From Lepas anatifera (Eukaryota; Arthropoda; Thecostraca; Lepadidae): DNA of 64,000 bases. The notes below the pieces were generated by a model. The model worked only from the letters and a program-made list of their open reading frames with translations, ran no database searches and was not told the origin of the DNA. Each line of letters starts with the position of its first letter. Position 1 is the stretch's first letter. Where the stretch lies: assembly GCA_034440635.1 (NCBI GenBank), contig JAOTON010000333.1, positions 1,178,001 through 1,242,000 on the forward strand, read 5' to 3'. Below are positions 47,507 through 58,876 of this stretch, piece by piece. The position numbers and the translations under genes were made by a program.

Positions 47507-49457
47507 TTAACACGCGCAGTGGAGAGGGATCTGACATGCAGCAGAAAGAGGTCCTAAAGTGCCCCCTAAGACCTCAGAAAACAAGAAGGTTAGAAAAACA
47601 CAAATTTTGGGGTGTGTCGGGGCGAGGTTATCTACCTTACGGTAAAGCTTCATAGACCTAGATCAATATCTTCAAGGTCAAAAGAGGTAGTAAAGATCAA
47701 ATCTGGGTCGTGCTGGTAAACCTATCAGAGATGTCATGATTATGCGGTAAACAGCCGGGAATGCACCAAAAGCAGACTAAATCCATAGAGGAAGGGTCCC
47801 AAACAATATCTTCTGACCTTTTAAGGTCAAGGTCTTTCAAGGTCGATGACCTATGCCGTAACAGTATGACATATTCCCAATAATTCCCAATATAGTTGGC
47901 ACTATAGCAGCCTTTGGGTGAAAAATGAGGGTGTGACTGCGAAAAAGACCTTTGACCTTAACCTGTGACCTTGACATTCAGAAGCCTTGACTGTAAGTTA
48001 ACACGCGCATTGACGGGGTCTGAGCCACCTTCGATTGACGGGGGCGGGTACCGCCCCTAAGATCTCGGAACCACGGTAGGTGCGAAAACGGTAAACGGCG
48101 TTGGGTGCCCATCCACTTTCCATCGAAACATTTGAACCATTTTTTGTCAGGTCATTTAAGGTCACGAGAGGTCAAAACATGCCCGTCATAGGGATAACAT
48201 GTAAATTCAGTTTTTCGGGCATTACATCTGAACAATTAAAGATAGAGCAAAACGACTTAAACTTATGAATCCTCTTGAGCCGAATCGAATGATATATAAT
48301 TTGACCTTGCTAGGTCAATCAGGATTTGACCTGACCTGAGGTCAGGTCGGGTCAATTATATAAAATGCATATCATTAGAACTGCAAGCCCAGGCGAGTCT
48401 AATGCAGCTAAAATAAATGCTCTATCACTATCCGTTACTGGTTATTCCGTAAACCATTTTTCATGTATTTCAATGGGAGGTCTGCGTGTCCTGACCTTGG
48501 TCATCGATATTAAAATACCGGAACATATTTTGAGAACTGGTGGGGCCATTATGTGATATGAGTTTCATCGGATGTTCCCTGCTCCGACTTATGCTATCTT
48601 AAACTTTTTTGAGGTGGGTCTTGACCTGTACTGGTGACCTGACCTGGATGACCTAACCTTAAAATTTTCGAAGTTGTAAAATGATGGGAAGGTAGTCGGG
48701 GGCTCGCGCCGGTTTTTCTATCTCGGAACCCGGGGGGGGTCCCCGTTGGTGTTAAAGCATAGCATACGTCATACTGAATAATGCGATCTGACAGGAATAC
48801 TTGAGTCAATGCCCTAGAACTCTGACCTTTGAAATTGACCTTCATGTGGGTGACCTTGACATAAAATTTTATTACGACCCTTGAGTATATGACTTTATGA
48901 CGTCTCCACTCGGTCAACAGTGCAGGTGAACTGGTGTGACCGCATGATGTGGGTGATGAGGGTACAATATAACTGTCACTATAGCAGTGTTTGGGCGGAA
49001 AATTAGGGATCGACCTTGAAAAATGACCTTTGACCTTGACATTTAGTAGCCTTAACTATGAAGTCATAGCATAGCATACGACATGCTGAATAATTCCCTC
49101 TAGACGGAATACTGGGGCCAACGAACTTGACCTATGATGTTCGACCTTGACCTTGACATTAATGTGGGGTGAACTTGTCATATAGCCCGATTATTGATGC
49201 TAATACGTCTCCGCTTGGTCTACAGTGCAGGCGAACTAGCGCGACCGTGCGTTTGCGACGGTCTGAAAACATAGGTATGACTTTGAAAGTATATAATAAC
49301 AATCATATTCACCTATTTTCAGAATTATTTGACCAATCGACGCGCTCACGAATTTTCTCAAATGTAGCCACGTAGCGTTTCCGGGCGGCGAACAAATCGC
49401 TGGCCACCTCGGAAAAATAGATGGGGGCACTTTAAGACCCCTCCACTGCGCGTGAAA
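47507..49457 (+). mobile_element. Family B composite with nested family A copy
   Basis: Begins TTAACACGCGCAGTGGAGAG. Family B sequence runs to 47997, is interrupted by a complete family A copy (47998-48755), and then resumes. From about 48957 a second, partial family B stretch follows head to tail and ends CCACTGCGCGTGAAAA. Confidence 0.8.
47998..48755 (+). mobile_element. Family A copy inserted at TTAA within family B
   Basis: TTAACACGCGCATTGACGG at the left, GGTGTTAA at the right. Family B flanks (GACTGTAAG on the left, AGCATAGCATACG on the right) rejoin over one TTAA. The empty site in another B copy (about 49055) reads TGAAGTCATAGCATAGC. This is what a TTAA target duplication would give. 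Confidence 0.85.
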
Positions 49458-50768
49458 ACACTGTTCTATGATGTGACGTCATGAGTCGCAAGAGCGGGCG
49501 TCGCCGTCTTTAATCCCAGCCACGCCCATGGGCCGCAGCAGTGAGATGAGGAGGTGGAGGCCATGGCGACCACAGCCAGTTAAAGTTGAAATCCTACATT
49601 GTGAGCTTTGCGCAGATGTCGGTTACGATTCAGATTCGGTTTATTTGGATGCGTTCCAGAGTTGCTAGACATTTCACGTTATGTTGTCAATAACAGGAAT
49701 GCTAGGATAAAACTACGAATGCAGAAAGGTCAAACATAAATGTCAAAATCAGGCTTTCATTCACACTCTGTTTCTCAGGACATCCTTAACACCGCGCTTA
49801 AAAGCAGCGAGACCGTGGATGCTGCGCAATTTTCGTGATAACGAATTGTTTGCTGTAACGGAGATATGACCCAATCTTTATCATTCGAAATCAGTCCTAG
49901 TACGTGATGAGTATATGTATCAACTACTAAGGTCATATGGCGCCAGAACATGATGGCCTAAGTTGGCTATATTAGGGTTAATGGTTAGGGTATAGAGATA
50001 ACTATTTCAGATAATGCGGGGTATCAGTATAAAGGCCATTTCCCGACGAGTCAGAACTGGTGATATGAAACCAGCTACGATGCAGTTAGGAATCTCAGGG
50101 GCTTTACCTCGTCAGGAATGTGATCAGACATTCTCCTACCGTAGTGCTAGGGCACAGAAGCGAAATATATTTGTCAACACAAAAAGTACCATAGATAAAA
50201 TGCCGTAGCGCAGAGATGAAATGACTATAGTATCAAATGATAGTTTCAAAACAGAGGGGGATATCACATATCAGGGATGGGTGAGACCTATTACCTACGA
50301 CTCATGTACATTTCGTGGCGACATGATGGATACGTGACTGGAAGGCGATGTCAATGCTAATGATGTCAATGCTGCACACATATTTCTGTCTAAATGCTCA
50401 ATGCTCAAGCTATTCAACTTCACAAGATTGACTGGACTACTCACGGCATACAATTTTTCAAAACCCTAAAACGGAGTCGATGCAAGAAAATCTAATTGAT
50501 ACAAAAAACCTAAGTCACAATAAAAAGACGTGTCAACGGCGATATAAAAGCGTAATGCATACCCACCACGGGGCGGACCCAGGAGGGGGATAGAATCAGG
50601 CCCTGCCTCCAAACGCATAGACGGCCGTACTTTACCCACTGTTAAATAATTGTACTAAATTTGATTTTAGACAACACAATTTTTCTTAATTCTACCAGAA
50701 TCCCCATTAAGGTCTGACCTGGATCCGCCTCTGCATGGACACAAAAAAGCGGCGGAAAGCGAGATCAC

Positions 50769-50869
50769 CTGGCTACCGAACTTGCTCCAGTCGTCGCCAC
50801 CCGACTGGATTTCGGCCTGCACATCGGCGCTGCTGTCGGTGAACAGATCCGGGTGGACGGAGCACTGCG
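50769..50869 (-). CDS. CTLD-sushi gene, exon 5: first part of sushi domain 1
   Basis: Acceptor GTGTTCCAG opens in phase 1 and the donor after CAG (GTGATC) closes in phase 0 (101 nt). The peptide holds QCSVHPDLFTDSS and ends DDWSKFGSQ: Cys1 of a sushi domain up to just before the Cys2 strand. The remaining three cysteines are in the 45.1 kb exon, which starts in phase 0. This is one of two sushi domains here that are split by an intron. A weaker donor (GTAGCC) lies a few bases earlier and would break the phase match. Confidence 0.7.
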
Positions 50870-51833
50870 CTGGAACACACCCAACCAAAACGCTCTCCCA
50901 AGTAGCCTTTATCAACAGTATCGCGCATATTCGCCATAAAAACATACATATTCCTGTAACGACGCAACAGTGGTTCCCTACCTAGTGTGTTAGCATACCA
51001 GATCCTGTACTTCCTTTGTGTCTTAGAGTGTATCATGCTGCATTTACCTAGCACTCGCTATCCACCCAAAAAATGTCGTTTCCGTTCTTAATGGATTCGG
51101 GCAATCCCAATTTAAACCGATCCCCCTCAAACCTAGCTTTTTCCCTACTCCTTGGGCAGACTACGCCTAAAGAAGTTACTCCAGGAGTGATAGTGAAACA
51201 GGGGTTCCATGCTGTTTTAAATGGGAAAAAGGACTCTGAAAGATGCTTTGGCGCCAATTGTTTTTGTTATGGGGTTTGGACATTGACCAAAACAAAGAAA
51301 CAAGCAAATGTAAACATGAAGGTATATAGCAGATGCATGAAGAGGAAAACGATAATATGCATGACCACGAGGCATTCAAAGAAAGTCCCGAAGCATTTTC
51401 TTTCAGTACTGTTTTCCTATATGTACTGCGGTCGAAAATGTTATTTTCGAAAGTTTGTGATGCCATCTTCATCCCTTAAGCATAGGAAGCCGAGGCAGGG
51501 AAATTACAACTCTAGGCAGAAGAAAGCCTCTGATACCATACATCCTCAATTCGAACTTTGTATTGAGCGAGCTTAGCTGTAATGGAAAGGTTCGTGCGAA
51601 CAGTTGGAACATAGACGGCTCAAACGCAGGCCCGACGCTTAATTTTACTGTATAAGTACCCAATTGACATTCAGCTTCAAATTATTTGCTTAACATGAGC
51701 TGACATTGAATATTCTTCCAGTAGACAAATTTTCTCAGCCTACAGAGACTGCAGGCTTGCCCAACTGACAAAAACTGATAAGAGCACAATATGACTATCT
51801 CACTGGATGACTATCTCACACAATTACACTCAC

Positions 51834-52027
51834 ATTTTCCACCGCTTGCGTATCCGGGTGTCTGGCAGAACACTCTATATTCTTCTTGCCCACAAGGGAC
51901 GGCTCGCAACTTGCTGGAATCAGTCTCGGACAGGATTGCACAATTATCTGCAGCCCCGCCAACTCCGCCATCAAACTCGGACTCCTCCACAACCTCCCCG
52001 CCTGGCCTCCAGAACTTGTTAAAACGC
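51834..52027 (-). CDS. CTLD-sushi gene, exon 4: second half of CTLD 2
   Basis: Acceptor CCGGCAG, phase 2; donor GTGAGT, phase 1 (194 nt). The peptide starts RFNKFWRPGGEVVEESEF, then ADNCAIL, KLRAVPC and YRVFCQTPG. The three C-terminal CTLD cysteines and the closing F-C are in place; EPN/QPD and WND are absent. A short tail, GYASGGK, leads to the first sushi domain. A full family A element (52167-52934) sits only about 140 bp upstream in the intron. The long intron to exon 3 also holds a 49-bp palindrome, a SINE-like piece and a retrotransposon tail. Confidence 0.85.
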
Positions 52028-52166
52028 CTGCCGGAATCCAAACGTCCACGATGAACGCACACAAGCGGGATCAACTCCGGTGTTTAGTTGCACTACACTA
52101 TGCAGAAGCATCGTCATCGGCAAACAAAAAGGGGATGGGGAGAGCGGCGTCAAACATTAGTGAAAC

Positions 52167-52934
52167 TTAACACGCGAATTGACGGAGGTCTGAGCCACCT
52201 TCGCTTTGACGGGGGGGTGGGTATCCGCCCCCTTAAGATCTCAAGAACCACGCTAGATAGCGAAAAACGGTAAACGGCGTTGGTCACCCCATTCCACTCT
52301 CTATACAAAATATTTAAGGTTTTTTCAAGTCACAATTAATGTTACTAGAGGTGACATGAGGTCACTAGGCATGCCATCATAGGGATAACAATTAAATTAA
52401 GATTTTGAGTCATTACATCTGAACAAGTAAGGATAAGGCAAAATAATCTACACTATTGCCATCCTCGCAGCGAGCCAAATCGAATGATATATAATATAAC
52501 ACTGAGAGGGCAAATCAGGTCAAAGCCTTGATTTGATTTGACCTGCGATCAGGTCAAGGTAACATTAGGTCAAAATTCATATAATAAGAACCGCAGACAA
52601 GGCAAGTCTAATGCAGTTTAAAAAACGCTCTGTTACCATCCATTACTAAGTCATTCAGTTAAACTGTAGGCTCATTATGTGATATGAGTTTCAATCCGAT
52701 AAGTTTAACCTGTTCCGACTTATGCTATCTTAACATTTTTTAGGTGAGGTCACTTGAGCTGTACTGGTGACTTGACCTGAGATGAACTAACCTTAAATTT
52801 TTGACGGAAGTTGAAAAATGATCAGAGAAAAGCTATGCCAAGTATGGTGGCGACACGTGCCACCATTTTTATGTTATCTCCAAAAATCCCGGGCGGGGCG
52901 GATACCCGGCCCCTCCCGGCAATGTGCGTGTTAA
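52167..52934 (+). mobile_element. Family A copy, both TTAA ends present
   Basis: Left TTAACACGCGAATTGACGG, right CCGGCAATGTGCGTGTTAA, 768 bp, slightly shortened inside. Lies about 140 bp from exon 4 of the CTLD-sushi gene, in the intron upstream of that exon. The 3' GC hairpin has changed on both arms in a base-pairing way (GGTGGC/GCCACC). Confidence 0.85.
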
Positions 52935-53100
52935 ACCCCTCGCCGAGATGAAAATATTCCTCTAGAATTAAGAAAACTCCTTGGATTTTGACTCCCCGTA
53001 TCCCTCCAATCATGCCTCCAATACAATCGTTGACACTGTCAGAACCTGACCAATTTAAGACATTGCTCAAACGAAAAGGGGAAGCTGGCTCCCCTGCCGG

Positions 53101-53149
53101 CATGGGCGTTGCCAACGGGCAGGGGCCCTGCCCGTTGGCAACGCCCATG
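53101..53149. repeat. 49-bp near-perfect palindrome
   Basis: Two 24-nt arms that are exact reverse complements (first arm starts CATGGGCGTTGCCAACGG, second ends GGCAACGCCCATG) around one G. No long TE ends are visible around it. It lies in the intron between CTLD exons 3 and 4. Confidence 0.95.
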
Positions 53150-54274
53150 GCGCTACAGTAAGTGGATCGGCTCATCAGACCAGATGAGACCGGGCTTCAA
53201 TCACAGAGATGGTATGATAATTAATCAGGGTCGAACTATGTTCCACAACAATGACACAATCAGGGGCTAGTGACTTGGATTAACATAAAGTGGTCTTATC
53301 CAGACCTCAGTCGTACTTCGGGGAGAGCTTAAATAGTTACTACCTATGGCCATGTCGCTGCTGTTCCAAAACAGCAAAAAATGAATAGGTGTGAACGATT
53401 GCATTGATTTTTTACGAATTTCAGTCCAGAATCATTTTACCGATGTCCGAAGACAAGGCATGAACTGAATTAAAAAGAACAAAACACACATTAACGTTTA
53501 ACTTTACATTATTACATCCCTGATGCAGCTTTCATTAGAAGAGCTTCATAGGCCTTACCCTCAGCATACTTTTCAAATATTGAATGCATTTTAAATGACG
53601 GGCACGATACCACAAAGGCATCTTGTTCAAGGAAAATTCCTGAGCTTGAGGACATAACACTAAATCCCGATTAAACAAAAACTGTCATATTTTCTTCAAT
53701 GTTTCGACCCATGACCCAAAAATACCGCTGCCATTTTCGCCAACGTACATACCTATGGTTTTTTTCACCCCAACGACCATAAAACCCCGGTTTGCGACCT
53801 GGGCTAACGCCCCACCGGCGCAGGAAAGCCGCATGACAAGGTGCTGAAAGCAAACCATATTTCGTTCTCAATGTATCTCTTCATGAGTCTGTAGGTCAGT
53901 GTTATCATTCTTTTCTTTGAAATTCTTTTCTTACCGTGGCATCCCGGCGAGCTCGCCTGCGTCCCCCCCCCCACACCCCGCCGCTGCGGACCCGTCGCCG
54001 CCGCGTTGCTCGCTTCGCCGCCAGAGCTGGTTTTCTCTGGTCTCGCAGCCCGACACGGTATTGCGTCTCTCTCACCGTCTCACTGCCTCATCGGTACCTC
54101 ATCTCTCTTGACACTTCCTTTACCTTCTTCCCGTCACTTTCCCTTTGTTACTTTGCTCGGCCTGTGCTCATGTTTGATCTAAGGAGTTTCGTGCGGCGCC
54201 TGCCTGACTTAACGCTGATGTCTTAATCTTTTATTTTAATATAACATGTCATGGCTACAAATAACTAATAAATA

Positions 54275-54400
54275 GCTCCCGGTGAACCCCGGATTCGAAC
54301 CGGTCTACCCCTACCACGAGACAGGCCCCACTAGGTAGGTCGTAGGTAGGACTCCCACTAGCCCTACACCTGTGACCCTTCGGGATGTCACTGGCTGGTT
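54275..54400 (-). mobile_element. Pol III B-box-bearing SINE-like fragment
   Basis: Minus strand CCGGTTCGAATCCGG is a perfect T-arm/B-box, followed by GGTTCACC. The rest does not fold as a tRNA. Treated as a tRNA-derived repeat and not as a tRNA gene. Confidence 0.4.
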
Positions 54401-55363
54401 TCACTCAACCAAAACGATGGCGTGATCGTGGCGCCGGGGGCTGTGTTCGCACTGAAAAGGCATGGTATAAAGTTGCTTTTAGAAGACGAACCAAACATTA
54501 CATTTGCCTAAAATTACTTGTATCGGCGACCCAGGACCCCAAGCTAGCTTCATGCCAAATTTCATCCACTTCCATTCATTTTAAGGACTTGAAAGCATGG
54601 TGAGAAGCAAACATGTTCCGAGAAATTTAGCACCTTGAAATACCCTTTCGGACGATTACTCGAAAGCCGTTGGAGATAATAATGAAATGACTGAAATTAA
54701 TTTTCCTATTCAGCCATGTCAATTTTGGGCTTTTGAGTAACTTTTGATCGGAACCGAGAAAATACCAATAAAATGTTTGCTACTAAAATTATATTTATAC
54801 ATATAAAACAATGTATTTCAATATCACGATGTCCATTTCAAAATATTATCAGGTGTAAGCTATGTTCTTTTATTATCTGAAATGAAAATTCAAATTGGCA
54901 CATTAGATCGCGAAATATTAAGATCTTAATAAAATATGCAAAAATGCAGTCCTCCGGCAGAATGACAGACATTGGGTCAGAATTATACGTTTTCCACTGG
55001 AAACTATGCCTAAGCAGAATCAAATTGACTTAGCTGCCTCCAGGTAGCTGTCTTTAAACTAACTGAAGTATGCCTTCCGACATTTCGAGCTTATAAGTCG
55101 GCCGTAAAATTCCAATAGCTTTTTTTGTTTGTATCAGAAATACTGCGTTTTGACGTAATAAATATTGTTGGACCAGTCCGAAATTTTTTTCTTAGTTGGC
55201 CCCTGCTGCTTATTCAAAAAGAGTCAAATTTCAAGTTCGTCGCCTAAGAAATAAAAATGAGAAAAATGCAAAATTGAAAACATTTGTTCCAAAATTTCTC
55301 AAAAACTATTTTGAGTTTAGATTCGGGGCCTAAGTTTGGGCGTCTAGTGTAAAAGGGCTATCA

Positions 55364-55652
55364 CCCTACACAATTGCAGAGCCCTGGCATCGAACCGACA
55401 AGCGGCCAGAATAGAGCCTCTTGAGATATCTCAATCCGCTTCGCTCCATGGATTTCGTCATGCGGCTCTGACACCCGAACATCAGCCGATACGACAATAC
55501 TACGAACAGCCGAAACGAGAGCTCCGCGCCTTGAAACGACGAAAAAACGGTTCCCATACAGAGCAGTGGAAGCATGGAATGCTCTCCTGGTTCAGGCCCG
55601 CCACTGCTCCCAACGAACTACCTTCAATCGACAAATTCTTTCAAATTCTTAT
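55364..55652 (+). mobile_element. Non-LTR retrotransposon C-terminal fragment
   Basis: The plus strand reads DTRTSADTTILRTAETRA and KKRFPYRAVEAWNALL, the closing motif (basic-F-Y-R-x3-WN-L) of LINE-type ORF2 proteins. One in-frame stop lies upstream. It is cut off directly by the truncated family A copy at 55653. Confidence 0.6.
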
Positions 55653-56364
55653 TTGAAACATTTTTTGTCACGTCATATTTAAGGTCACTGGAGGTCATGA
55701 CATGCCATCATAGAGATAACACGTAAATGAAAGTTTTTGGCCATTTCACCTGAACAAGTAAGGATAGAGTAAAACAACTTGGACCATTGGAATCCTCGCA
55801 GCAAGTCAACTCAAATAATATATAATACTACCTTGCTAGGCTAAATCAGAGCAAATATGGGATTTTACCTGACCTGAGCTCAGGTCAAGGTCAAATTGGG
55901 TAAAATGAATGGCAGTAGAACTTCAAAGACAAGGCAAGTCTAATGCAGTTAAAATAAACGCTCCATCACCATCCATTACCAAGTTATTCAGTTAAAACCA
56001 TTTTCTCCATGTATTTCCAACGGAGAGGTCATGGCTTGTAGCCGACCTTAGGTCATCGATATAAAAATTACCAGGGCATATTTTAGAAAACTCGGTAGAT
56101 CCATTATGTGATATGAGTTTCACTCGGATAAGTTCACTCTGTTTTGACTTATGCTATATTAAACTTTTTTAGGTCAGGTCCCTTGACCTGTACTGGTGAT
56201 CTGACCTGAGATGAAATAATGTTGAATTTTTTACAAAAAAATCAAAATGATAAGAAAAAGGCATGCCAAGATGACGGCGCTACGCGTCGCTGTTTTTATG
56301 CTTTCTGCAAAAACCTGAGGTAATTGCAAAAACCGTACCCGCCCCCCGTCAATGCGAGTGTTAA
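55653..56364 (+). mobile_element. Family A copy, 5' truncated
   Basis: The left end is missing: it starts at the internal segment ACATTTTTTGTCACGTC, directly after a retrotransposon tail. It ends CCCGTCAATGCGAGTGTTAA at 56364. Otherwise collinear with the copy at 61.1 kb. Confidence 0.8.
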
Positions 56365-56685
56365 CATAGGAACCTCATGTTTTGTAAATAGTTTGCAATT
56401 ACACGACTGGCGCTGCAGAGCTGTAAAAAACGGATTTTACTTATCATAAAAACCGGCAGCCAATTGTTTGTGTGTTGACATTAGCCCGACAGAGAGCTAC
56501 CAGCAGTGGATCAGTGGACCATGAACAGATGGATCACTAGCAACACACCGACAGCCCAACTCCAGCCTGGTACTCTGTACAGTACAGTGTACACTGCTCG
56601 TTCACAGTTTTGGATCATGGTTAGTGAATTTTAACCACCTGTTTTGTTCAGTGTAAGAAATTGGATAGTCAGTGTCCGTACTCAC

Positions 56686-56875
56686 TTGTAAATGCCGACG
56701 ATGACGCCCCTGTTCTCCCGACTTGAGTCCCGTCCCAACAGGCGCTTGATGACATCAAGATCGGACGTGGGCGAGCCTCCTCTCTGGACGCACTCATTCA
56801 GGTGAGAGCTAGCTGATGTCGTCACGGACTCGTAGCAAAAGCCTTTGTCAAACAGCTGCGTCTCGCTGCACACAG
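56686..56875 (-). CDS. CTLD-sushi gene, exon 3: first half of CTLD 2
   Basis: Acceptor TTCTCTTTGCAG, phase 1; donor GTGAGT, phase 2 (190 nt). The peptide runs CSETQLFDKGFCYES, then HLNECVQRGG, and ends RGVIVGIY. These are the N-terminal cysteine pair, the first core cysteine and the hydrophobic beta-strand of a CTLD. The split codon AA|G gives Lys with the next exon. The 33-bp minisatellite at 56.9-57.1 kb abuts the acceptor on its intron side. The phase pattern 1-2 then 2-1 matches domain 1, which suggests the two CTLDs arose by duplication of a two-exon unit. Confidence 0.85.
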
Positions 56876-56884
56876 CTGCAAAGA

Positions 56885-57090
56885 GAAGTCATTCTGAATC
56901 TGCTTTACGACAGGGAAGAATGCACTCTGAATCTGCTTTACGACAGGGTAAATCCACACTGAAGCTGCCTCACGACAGGGGAGTGGTCACTCTGAACCTG
57001 CCTTACGCCGCGGAAGGAGCCACTCTAAACCTGCCTTACGACAGGGGAGAAGTCACTCTGAACCTGCCTTACGATAGGGGAGAAGTCCCT
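56885..57090. repeat. 33-bp minisatellite next to CTLD exon 3
   Basis: About six units of 33 bp on GTCACTCTGAACCTGCCTTA, starting about 10 bp upstream of the exon 3 acceptor (minus strand). A multiple of 3, hence the ORF at 56845-57135; not a gene. Confidence 0.9.
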
Positions 57091-57099
57091 GGTGAGCCA

Positions 57100-58142
57100 T
57101 TTGGACCCCTTGTCGTTTTTCACGATGGGAGATAAACAGCTGGGCTTAGAGCAATGCCATCCAAGATATGTGAACCAAATTCAGCTTTAAACATTTTGAA
57201 AAACCGTAAAGTCTGGGTCATTTCAGTACATTGATATATGAGGTCATTCTCAAAGGCCTGTTCGATATCTTCGTCGTCTTTCTGGCGGCTCTTGATCTAG
57301 AAACACCAATGTGGCTTGAACTTAGTGAATTTATACGGGCTCCAAGCTTCAATGCCTTGATGAGCCTTGACCTTTTGAGTCTCAATGGGAAAACTACCTC
57401 AGGTGACCTCATCTGACCCAGGTGAGGTCATCTTAATATGCCTGGTCGTGTAATGAGAACATGGTTGGTATTTGGGGCCCTATGCTTTGATCAGTGTCTA
57501 GCACTTACCTTTATGGTCTCCCTATGTCTGAGCGTCACGAGGTCAACCGACGTCATGACCTAAGGTGGTCTAACTTAGTAAAATCATGGAAATACATATA
57601 ATAAGATACTAAGCTGCCAGACCTTAGACTGTCTGTTGGAAAAAAATATTTGAGTCCATCAGCCATGTCACAGGTCCAACAAGGTCACTGACCTCCAATG
57701 ACCTTTACCAGTATAATATAGCATGCGTATTTGCCAATACTTCTATTTCAACACTTCTATGTCTTTAGCAAGGCTTTTGGCCACTTTTTGGATGAAGATT
57801 GCCCGGGTTATTGACCTTTGACCTTCCAAGGTCATTCAAAGTCAGTCACCTAGAATTACCAAGTAAAAGTCTATACTGAGGCATTCCAGCGCTTTAGAAG
57901 CATTTATACTGATAATGCAGTTGATTACATGCTGAAAGAGGTCAAAACTTACCAGGCTATCTTGGGTTTAAAAGGTCAATTGTTGACCTTTTGCAATGTT
58001 GTTCATTTTATGATAAGTTCTGGAGATTGAAAATGCCTCAAAACACGACTCTGCAACGTTTGGCTACCAAAACGTGAAGCAAAGCCCCGGCGTGACTGTG
58101 ATTCACGTGATTTTAGCTTGGCCAGGTTATATATGTGACCTC
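57100..58142. other. AGGTCA-rich intronic DNA, probably an old TTAA-family element
   Basis: Dense AGGTCA/TGACCT hexamers as in families A-F, but no termini could be found. No coding. Confidence 0.45.
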
Positions 58143-58804
58143 TTAACACACACCTTACTGGGGGGGGTGAAAGTCGCCCCTCCTGGTTTTTCCCAGCTAA
58201 CGCAAAAACAAATAGATGCAGAAAACGAGACTTACAGTACCTTATTCCTGATCAATTTTACGCGTATGGCCAATTTATGCCAGGTCAAGGAGATATTCAG
58301 GGTCAAGCGACCCGACCTCAAAACCTAAAATCATGAGTTTGAAGCGGTGCCTAAGGAACATCTGGCAACCGATCATTTCAAACTTTCAAAATATGTTTAA
58401 GCAATTAGAGCCTACAAATCTGCTATCTTGGAATTCTTATATTGGTGACCTAAGGTGAGGTCAATTTTTGGGCACCCCATTTTAGGTCTATGGTGAAAAA
58501 TAGAAAGGGCTCTTTTTCAGTAAATACTGAATAGATAAACCTAGAATACTAAACTGTGTATTCTTCCTACAATTTTGACGATGAAGTTAATTTTTTGACC
58601 ATCTGACCTCTCAAAGGTCATATGAGGTCACCGGAGCATTCAGTGCTTATTTTACAAATCACTTCTTACACTGAGTTCAGGTCACGGGCAACACGCTGCA
58701 ATTTACCGCATGTGTTTACCTCTCTTAGTTCCAAAACGGCTATGAGGGCTCTACATCGCCCCCGTAGGGCGAGGGTGTAAAATACCCCGGTACGGCAAGG
58801 GTTG
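58143..58804 (+). mobile_element. Family F TTAA-started element
   Basis: Begins TTAACACACACCTTACTGG; the right tip reads CCCCGGTACGGCAAGG. About 660 bp, AGGTCA-rich, with interior pieces shared with family D. The ORF at 58074-58328 overlaps its left end and is not a gene. Confidence 0.55.
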
Positions 58805-58876
58805 AAGAGAATGTCGCAGCTTCATAATGAGATTTGAACTGAAATAGCCATTTGATAGAGCATACCGAGAAACCAC

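Noticed and set aside
51073..51576. 167-codon plus-strand ORF
   Set aside because: No recognised domain, overlapped by minus ORFs of similar size, and within an intron of the CTLD-sushi gene. Cannot be told from chance.
54275..54345. tRNA gene
   Set aside because: The T-arm/B-box is perfect, but no matching acceptor, D or anticodon arms could be folded; treated as SINE-like.
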